Below the pieces are notes generated by a model, which worked only from the letters and a program-made list of their open reading frames with translations, ran no database searches and was not told the DNA's origin. From contig MU404061.1 in NCBI GenBank assembly GCA_022695795.1, positions 124,001 through 188,000 on the forward strand: a stretch of 64,000 nt of DNA, given 5' to 3'. The DNA is from Biscogniauxia marginata (lineage: Eukaryota > Ascomycota > Sordariomycetes > Xylariales > Xylariaceae). Position 1 is the first letter of the stretch, and each line of letters opens with the position of its first letter. Shown here piece after piece: positions 56,747 to 64,000 of the stretch. The translations under genes and the position numbers were made by a program.

Positions 56747-58570
56747 TTAACGTCCCCAAAGTTCCACCTTACATCCATCAGCAGGACGGAGAACAATAGT
56801 TGTTGTCTGCCTTTCTTGACCACTCGGTAGAATCTCTTCCCCCGTGGGAAGGTCTAGAACCGGGTAGCGCTGGAGGATGCGGATAATCGTGTACGCCGTT
56901 TCGGTGAGAGAAAAATCCACTAGAGACAATAATCAGTCTATAAGTCCTAGGACTGGGTTTTCTTTTCTGTCTTACTCCCCAAACAAGATCGGGGGCCGCC
57001 TCCGAAAGGCATATATGTCCACCCACGATGCGTTGCTTCCCGAGATTGCAGTCTCTCCTCTTCCCACCTCTCTGGTCGGAACACCTCGGCATCTGTTCCG
57101 TAGATATCCGGACGCCTATGAAGCGAGTAGGCGCTGTATAGCACGGAAGTACCCTTGGGAACGAAAATTGGCGACTGTTGATACGGACTGCCGCCTACGG
57201 GCAATGTCGTGTCTCGCAGTGCCGTGCGGCTAACCAAAGGAATCGGGGGGTGGAGTCGTAGAGCTTTTTTTTTATCATTTATACAGATTTTAATCCTACC
57301 CTTGACGGGACAACAATAAGTTGAATCGACTCACCTTCTTTGATTACGTTTTGTAGATACTCTAATTTGAGAAGATCACTCCGACAAAGAGGGTTCTCTG
57401 CCTCGTCTAGCGCCTCTATCTCAGATCGAAGTTTTCCCATAACGATAGGGTGTCGGATAATATGAAATCTATAGTCGTGAGGATGAAGTCGCCGATATAG
57501 CTTAGGCTCATGCTTACATAGTCCAAGATAGTAAACATGCGGTAGAGTCTCTCCCTGCGGCTAGGACATTCGTCACCTGTCCCTTGAGCGCATCTCGTTC
57601 TGGATACTCTGACGCGATAGCTTCTAAGAACGACCGACCGCGATGGCCGTTCTCATTATCAAAACTGTTGCCATAACCCATGTTATCAATGATCTGATCG
57701 GCAAACTGATGGACAGTGTCGCAGGCCTTGCGAAATCTCTTGCCACCCACGAGCCAGTGCAGCTTCTGGAATTTGAGTCGTTTAATTGATACGCTCTGTG
57801 CTAAGTCAAATGCAACTTCGAAATCATTTGCCTTGGCATTCTTACTAGTGCGCTGGCTGTAGACAGACTCGCCGAAGAGAAATTGCGTGGTCACATCGAG
57901 GGTTAGGCGGAAGAATAGCGGTTCTAGATCAACCACCCCTCTTATATCTCCGATCGCTTGTAATAGGTTCTCGACATGCGGTCGAAATATCTCGAGGTTC
58001 TCATAGTGGCGGTGATAGAACTGTGGACGCAGGACATCCCGTGAATGCTTCCATTTGTCGCCTTCCTGAGTGAATAAACCGTCGCCTAGTAGGGGTAAGA
58101 AAATCGTTCGTCGAATCCCGACGCCCCAATCTGTGGCATCTTAGTGGAATGTACTACTTCTAACTCAACCGACAGCATATCGTACCTCTTGCATTTGCCG
58201 ACAGCATAAATTCGAGATTGGCTGGCTCAATAGTTAGGATAGTGGCGTTCCAGCCAACGAGCTGCTGAAAGGTAAAACCCAAGCGTCTAAAATTGTCCAA
58301 GCAGAATTCCATGTACCGTGATTCCTTCGATGCTCGTAGCGATCGCGCGAGGAAGTCCGACCCCAGAGGCCACTGGTTGGCATATACGGGAAGACTATAT
58401 ATGCCGACATTCTTAGGCTTAGGGGAGCCCTAGGCAAAGTCAGGCATGTTTTGTGCTTATTAGGTGAAGGAGCTTACCTGGTGATCAAAGTAGATATTGC
58501 TCGCTCGATAGATAACAAGGCCTAGCCCTGCTAGGACAAGGCAGTACCAGAAACACGACATGTGGCACAT
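56747..58570 (-). CDS. Cytochrome P450, CYP52-like
   Basis: Membrane P450 of the CYP52-related fungal group, whose best-known members hydroxylate fatty acids and alkanes at the terminal carbon; the substrate here is unproven. Six exons (58570-58478, 58429-58186, 58139-57518, 57468-57335, 57263-56976, 56919-56747) give 517 residues with all phases consistent. N-terminal anchor FWYCLVLAGLGLVIYRA; then QWPLGSDFLARSL and FLPLLGDGLFTQEGDKWKHS typical of this group. I-helix AAGRDSTACLLSWT, K-helix KEALRLHPP (ExxR), FRPERWEEE and haem loop MPFGGGPRSCLGMDFSLTE with the Cys ligand. Introns are 46-71 bp. Two ATGs lie close together (MCHMS); the first is used. No defect found. It is divergent from the PfkB gene's 3' end side, with 0.8 kb between. 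Confidence 0.93.
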
Positions 58571-59347
58571 GATGTTGAGTATGTACAAGGCCAGAGATAT
58601 GCGGGATGGAGTTCTTATATATATATATATGCCGTAGGATTGAATGCGTAGCATCAATACTTAGGCGAAGTAAAACGGAGAAAATCCCGAGGGCTCGTGA
58701 TGCTGCGTCGGCAAGAAGATAAAGTCCAGGAAGGGAAGTTGCCGAGCGAATAATCCTATTCTCGTGGTGAGTATATACTGCCTTCAGCTGCTTGGCCTGT
58801 TGCGTGCGTGACCGGTGATGTTGGAAAGACCTGGACTGGGCTGAACCAATAAGAACCCTGGCTTATACTACTGTCATGCCCAAGGTAGTGATACGGTCAC
58901 ATTACAGACGTATCATGACCCGAGATCACAAACATATCCAGACCATCGGGACCAATTACCCCAGCTTTCGTGTAACTCCATCACACTTGTCGATAGCCCG
59001 AAACCCATAAATAACTAGGCAACTCTAGATGTCAAACTAGCGGGCGAGGTGGACGGCTTTGTAAGCCTCCCTTCCCTCGGACGCCAGTTTGACCCCCTAC
59101 ACGCGCTTGAGCGTCGTGCCAAGTGGTTCTTTGCATGACTACAATACATGTTATTCTGAGCCTACCAACAAGAAACAGGACCGCTAGTGTTCGATAAGTA
59201 ATCTTATGCAAGCGACCGAGACATAATCTTTAGGAAGTATTCATTCCTGCCTTGTCGGGGAGGAATATTAGGTATCCTCGAGGTACCGAGCGCGCCAGGG
59301 GCTTAGCCGACGGTGATGACACAAGATATGCCGCTGCAGCTGCCATC
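58571..59347. other. Intergenic, 0.8 kb
   Basis: Promoter of the CYP52-like gene (TATATATATATAT at about 58617-58629, about 50 bp upstream of the ATG) and 3' flank of the PfkB gene. No other feature seen. Confidence 0.5.
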
Positions 59348-60452
59348 TTAAGAACGAGACTGTGCAGTGATGCCATTCTCCATATAAACGAGCTTGTCGC
59401 GATATGCATCTAGCTTCTGCGATACCGTCACTCCGTTCCAAAGCTCTTCGGAGTTCTGATTCATCGTTTTTGTAGCTAATCCGATCTGCTCAATGGCGAA
59501 ACTTGCTGCCACGCTGGCTTGAATGGCCGACTCTGTAAGGTCTCTAGTACGTTGAAATGCAGTAGTGAATGCACCTAAGAACGTATTGCCTCCGCCTGTT
59601 ACGTCTACCACCTTATCGGCATCGGAATGGAAGGGTGGGAGCCACTTCTTGGTGTATCCATCAGTTAGAAAGCATCCATGTTCCGCGGCACGAATGACGA
59701 TGGCGCTTACAGCCGGGGGCGGCTTTGGTGTTAACAGTCGAGCAGCGCAGGTCTCAATCAAGCTGCTGTTAAAAGGCTCGTTTACTTCGCCAAACAGAGC
59801 AAGTAGCTCGAGGTGATTCGGTGAAAACACATCTACAGAGCCGCAGGCTTGCAAGTGCTTATCCAGATGATCTTTGCTGCACTTGGCCGGTAGAGGTTCC
59901 CAAACTATTAGTGGGCGCTGCTCTAGTCCCCGCTGCCATCTCAACCGTGTCAATTCATCGATATAGGGGAGCACATTCTCTGGGGCTAGCAGCATGTGAA
60001 ATGACCTCGATGACAGGAGCGTTGCAGGCAAATGTCGTGGCGCGGGTTGTAAGGGGGCAGTCAAATATCGAAAACTCTTGCCTATACATCCTCAGCCGAT
60101 ATCTATCATAGTTAATTAGACAACACCGCTTACAGTTGAATGTCTCGTCATGGTATTCTAGCTGGCCCCTAGTAGAGAGCCTGTCATTATCGACGTTGAT
60201 GTCGACCGTGATATCCCAACCTTTGAGAAGCGCTATGATGGGTTTTGGGAAGTCCTGGCCGGCGAGGACGAAGCATCCGACCTCATGCGCTCTTGCTGGA
60301 TGCGTCACCAGGCGGGCCCCGAGTGTGCTATATGCACCAGATCCCCCGATAGTGTCGTATAGTACAGCTCCATTTGGTAACCGAAGCTCGTCAAGGACGA
60401 CCATTCCTAGAGAGACGAAACTAGTACTTGTGGTTTCCTGCAATTTATCCAT
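59348..60452 (-). CDS. PfkB-family protein, Mak32 type
   Basis: Ribokinase-fold sugar/nucleoside kinase family. Two exons (60452-60134 and 60081-59348; intron 52 bp) give 350 residues. Early motif DTIGGSGAYSTLGARL is the PfkB Gly-rich region. The C-terminal signature reads VVDVTGGGNTFLGAF. Classical PfkB kinases have D-T-x-G-A-G-D with a catalytic Asp; here the position is Asn (GGGN), as I recall for the Mak32 subgroup, so kinase activity is doubtful. Yeast Mak32 is needed for stability of a killer virus RNA; the function in moulds is unknown. The middle segment (FSPNHLELLALFGE) matches the substrate-lid region of the family. Full length, no frameshift. Confidence 0.88.
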
Positions 60453-61273
60453 GGCCAGCGTTACTAGCTCTGCTGCGTTCCCAGAGACTGCTTACAGCCA
60501 AGTATTCTTCTAGAATGGGGCCTTTCTAGACACAGGTAGATATGTAGAGTTATGGAGTCGTGGCGGTTGTGAAAATCAGAATACTGATGGGATCGGCGAC
60601 TCCGCAGTAAACTCGCCGCCGGGGTCATTTATTAGTGGCGGACCAAATTCCCCGACGCAAGGGGACCTCTATAAGGCTGCCCCGGCGAGACGCGGATCGG
60701 GCAGCAGCGCTGAAGCTGAGACATGTCTTCAGAGTCTGTGAACTTAGTTTGCATACACAGCAGATCTTTTTAAGCGTGCCAGAAAAGTGTCACTTGTTTA
60801 ATCTAAGTCTACCACTTATGTTAATAATGATGAATGAAACCGGAGACTAAATGCACTACCTGGCTCGACTGCACCTAGACATGCGTGATGAAAAATGTGG
60901 GTGGTGGTAATGGTAGTGTTAACTGAATAGGTACCTACCTACTAATGTAAATGGAGACTATTAATGCATTGTAACAATACTTGTCTAATGTGTCGCCTAT
61001 CGGGCAGATTATCTAACGAGCTCATAATAGACTATGAGCTTTATTACATGAATCTGCACATGTATGCTACTGCTGAACAGGGCTCATCGCTAGTCAGGGA
61101 TTAATATTTCGAAAAGTTCCGGCTGATGCCATAGTATTACAATTGCAAAAGACCAAATCTATATCCTTAAAAGGGCTAGGAAGACGTTAGAAAGGGTCGA
61201 TAAGGTTAGCACAAGTAACATAGTGTCTGCACCACCGGGTGATAGGGATTCAGGAAAGGAGAAGGATGGAAAC
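60453..61273. other. Intergenic, 0.8 kb, with a promoter-like block
   Basis: The left part is the PfkB promoter. At about 60669-60675 a CTATAAG element is followed some 45 bp later by an ATG (60722) with only a 16-codon frame, looking like an abandoned plus-strand gene start. TAGGTACCTACCTAC at about 60929-60943. No gene seen. Confidence 0.4.
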
Positions 61274-61781
61274 TGTTACGAACCAACAAGGGTTGGAAAG
61301 GTGGATGGTCATGTGAACATAGGTCACGTGACTTATGGTAGCATTCTCTATGACTCTCACAGAGAATGAGAGAGAATAAAGGTATTCTCTATGACTCTCA
61401 CAGAGAATGAAAGAGAATAAAGGTATTCTCTATGACTCTCACAGAGAATGAAAGAGAATGACGGTATTCTCTATGGTTCTCACAGAGAATGAAAGAGAAT
61501 AATTGTGGATGTTGGGCATTGTCCTAGAAGAAAATTTAGTATAAAAAGGATGGAATTCCCCTCTTATTTAGTCATTTATTTCTAGTTCTTTAGCTATTAA
61601 TCTAAGATTATAATCACTCTTTAATACTATAGTGAGAGTACCTTAAAACCTTTTTAACGAATAAAATATTATGAATAAATTGAATTAATCTTAACCTATT
61701 GTTACCTGCAAATCAAGAAAACCTAGTATGTACTCACTTGTAAAGTCAATTAACTAGGAATATACAGGGAGATTCGTCACA
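61274..61781 (+). repeat. 5' LTR of a retrotransposon
   Basis: 508 bp beginning TGTTACGAAC and ending GATTCGTCACA, so it has TG...CA ends and imperfect 9-bp inverted termini (TGTTACGAA against TTCGTCACA). Inside are a tandem repeat of period 41 bp, a TATA-like AGTATAAAAAG (about 61538-61548) and an AATAAA (about 61660), in the order expected for U3 and R. The retroelement body follows immediately. The 3' LTR would be beyond the window, so identity of the pair cannot be tested here. Confidence 0.7.
61343..61502 (+). repeat. 41-bp tandem repeat, four units, within the LTR
   Basis: Units start at 61343, 61384, 61425 and 61466, with one or a few differences between copies. Each unit carries ATTCTCT and AGAGAAT as an inverted pair around GACTCTCAC, so each can form a hairpin. 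Its place upstream of the TATA-like box suggests U3 enhancer repeats (inference). Confidence 0.9.
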
Positions 61782-64000
61782 TTTTGATAGCTCTTTAATC
61801 AGTGCTTAATATTGGTTCAAAAAGAGGGACTTTCAGTCGAACAATCCCAGGATAAGCATACCCTTTAAAACTAAAGAATAACAAAAAAAAAATAAATAGA
61901 AGAATAATAATTAATAAGCTTTTAAACGAAAGTTTTAAGTCTTTTTACGATATAATTAAAAGGTTTAAAGGAACCAATATAAGAGTTTATTATAGTTGTA
62001 ATCAAAGAAGAGTTATAGGAGGACATCTCGGAAGATTAGTAAAAAGAAGCATTTGAGGAAGAAGAAAAGGAAAAAGAAGAAATGCCTAAAAGAAAAGACA
62101 AATAGGCAAGATAACCCCAACCTTTTAAAGATAAGTAACCACTTTTAGACGATAGCGACCCCAATAACTCGGACGACGACAACAATATGACAACCCTCGA
62201 CGTAAAGGGTTTTAAACTAATTGCACTTAGTAAATATGATGGGTTAAACGATCTAAAAAGATTTTTGATTTAAGTTGAAACCTACTTATAGTTTTATCAT
62301 AAAACGATTACTACTAAGGAATAAAAGGTTTTTACAGTGTTTTAGCTCCTTACCGGAACCGTTTTAACCTAGTTTTAACTAGTGTTAAAAGATCATTTAG
62401 AAAACGGATTAAACGCTTAAAAAGACACGAAAAAAGTCTTCAAAAATTATAAAGAGTTTAAAAAACAATTTAGGTTTATGTTTAGTAATTTAATCTTTAA
62501 GTAATAAGCCGAAGCTCGACTTTATAAACTACAATAAAATAAAAAGGCTTTAAATTACGCTATTAAATTTAAAAAACTCGCAAACCAGTTATAACTACTT
62601 ATCGAAAACCTATATTACTTGTTTTATTAAGGGTTAAAAAACCATATAAAAAATGAGTTATATAAGATAAACCTATACAAAAAAAGGAACCTAGGGAAGT
62701 TTAATAACTACGTTATAATAGTAATTGCTATTAATAACGAGAACTTTAAATAATACCTTAAAAAGAAAAAAACGGTATAACGAAGGAATGGCGACTAATT
62801 AAAAGGAGGAAATCATAAAAGCGGTGCCGGAACCAGAAAAGGTACGAGAATAAAGTTAAATCTCATTAAAATTAACGTTATTTAAAAAGAACGAAAGAAA
62901 CGAGATAAATTAACCATTAAATGTTTTAACTATAGAAAGAAAAGACATTATAAAAACGAGTATTAAAGTCCTAAAAAACAGGAACTAAAAACAAGAGGAA
63001 TTTCTTAACCCGAAAAAAGAATTGTTAAAACAAAGGTTTAATTTAAAAATAATAAAAAGATAAACTAAATATTTATTATTAGCACTATTAAGGCAGAAAA
63101 GATTAAAGAGGTTTTTATAAAAAGAATTTATAAATCTTATTAAGTTAACCGCAAAAACTATTTAAAAGATGACTACTTATATTTAAGACATCTCATATTA
63201 AAACAAACTAGATAAAGATATAATAAAGGCGAATTATTATATATATGCGATAATTACAAGCTAGGATATAACTTAGGAATTAAGTTAAACCATAGTAATC
63301 TACATTGGAGCCATTATAAGAACGATAAATGTGAAACTTATTAAAGGAAAAGCCAGCATAACAGCTTAAATTAGAGGTTTTACATAAATAATAACTATAA
63401 TGTTTATTAAAGCTCAAGGGAATATGTATCGTTATATTGAAGCTTTTATATTAACGACGTTTATTAAGTATATAAAAGTTTTAAGGATAAAGCCGGTTAC
63501 TATCCTCAAAAACTAGAGAGTAACGACACGAAAGAAAATAAGTGTATTTATAATAACACTTCATAATAGCCATATTACTTTAAAGCATGTTATTTTCATT
63601 TAAGCTCCAAAAAAAGCTACGAAGTAATAACTAAAAGTTATATGTGTTACACCTCGGTACTATGTGATATATACGACTTACTCGAAATAGGTTTCGAAAA
63701 AAACGAGATAAAAAAAGAATTATAAGAATTATAAAAGGAACTATATCTTTTATAATAACTCGAAAAACGAACTAAATACGACATTAATCTATTCGGCTTT
63801 ATAGAGAAACACTTAATAAAGCAGTAAATAAAAACACGTGCGATTAAACGAAGCTATAAACGAATCACTAAAATATACCTCAAAAAAAGAGAGAAACTCC
63901 CAAAAATCAATATAAACCTAAAAAGAGATATTAAGATACTCCTAGCAAGTAAACTTAGTAATTACTTCTTCTATTTAAGGATAATCCAGAACTTCAAAAA
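61782..64000 (+). mobile_element. Degenerate Ty3/Gypsy-like LTR retrotransposon body, 5' part
   Basis: AT-rich, stop-ridden sequence running off the window. From about 62230 the plus strand still resembles a Ty3/Gypsy Gag: KYDGL near the start, KNYKEFKKQFRFMF and ALNYAIKFKKLA further on. At 62922-62966 there is a zinc-knuckle relic (CFN, then HYKNE) in which missing Cys and Gly positions are explained by G-to-A changes. Many stops are TAA where Gln would be expected, as from CAA. CpA and TpG are scarce and TpA abundant, the mark of RIP. The region from 61782 to about 62180 is the leader; no clear tRNA primer site is visible. No frame is open for any length, so the element is dead. Confidence 0.75.

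Overview
This 64 kb window is nuclear DNA of a filamentous ascomycete (Pezizomycotina, probably Sordariomycetes). The genes are sparse and mostly broken by 44-100 bp introns with GTNNGY donors and CTAAY-type branch sites. They encode typical mould proteins: phosphoketolase, P450s, a Fig1 protein, a Pth11-like rhodopsin-domain protein and a GH47 mannosidase. The right end holds an LTR retrotransposon whose body carries the C-to-T and G-to-A decay expected of repeat-induced point mutation (RIP). I could not fix genus or species from the sequence. All exon structures were built by hand from splice signals, reading frame and family resemblance.

Layout. 1-1.4 kb: 3' part of a phosphoketolase gene (+). 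4.1-10.5 kb: three tailoring or transport genes, namely a 2-oxoglutarate/Fe(II) oxygenase (-), an MFS transporter (+) and a P450 (-). They look like part of a small metabolic cluster, with no core synthase in view. 11.3-18 kb: housekeeping and regulatory genes (Nop9; a low-complexity protein; a conserved nuclear-type protein on the minus strand). 18-27.9 kb: almost 10 kb with no gene I can defend, with microsatellites and one coding-like island. 27.9-30.7 kb: a GNAT acetyltransferase and a small Ser-rich protein. 31.5-31.8 kb: a minus-strand gene remnant. 34.5-37.6 kb: a large GH47 alpha-mannosidase. 39.1 kb: the severed N-terminus of an O-methyltransferase. 39.6-41.3 kb: an amino-acid permease. 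44.7-46.3 kb: a rhodopsin-domain (Pth11-like) membrane protein. 49.1-50.1 kb: a Fig1-type calcium/fusion protein. 52.5-60.5 kb: a secreted dienelactone hydrolase, an unknown tail-anchored protein, a small Cys/His repeat protein, a CYP52-like P450 and a Mak32-type PfkB protein. 61.3-64 kb: a Ty3/Gypsy-like element entered from its 5' LTR.

The most unusual item is the 138-residue protein at 55911-56327. Its C-terminal half is four spaced copies of an Asp-His-aromatic-Cys motif with no family I recognise, and it lies beside an oxidative P450. Other points of interest are a GC-AG intron needed to read the oxygenase, two very small exons, several truncated genes, recurring 14-16 nt G/C homopolymers, and dispersed TAGGTA/TACCTA motifs in the spacers.
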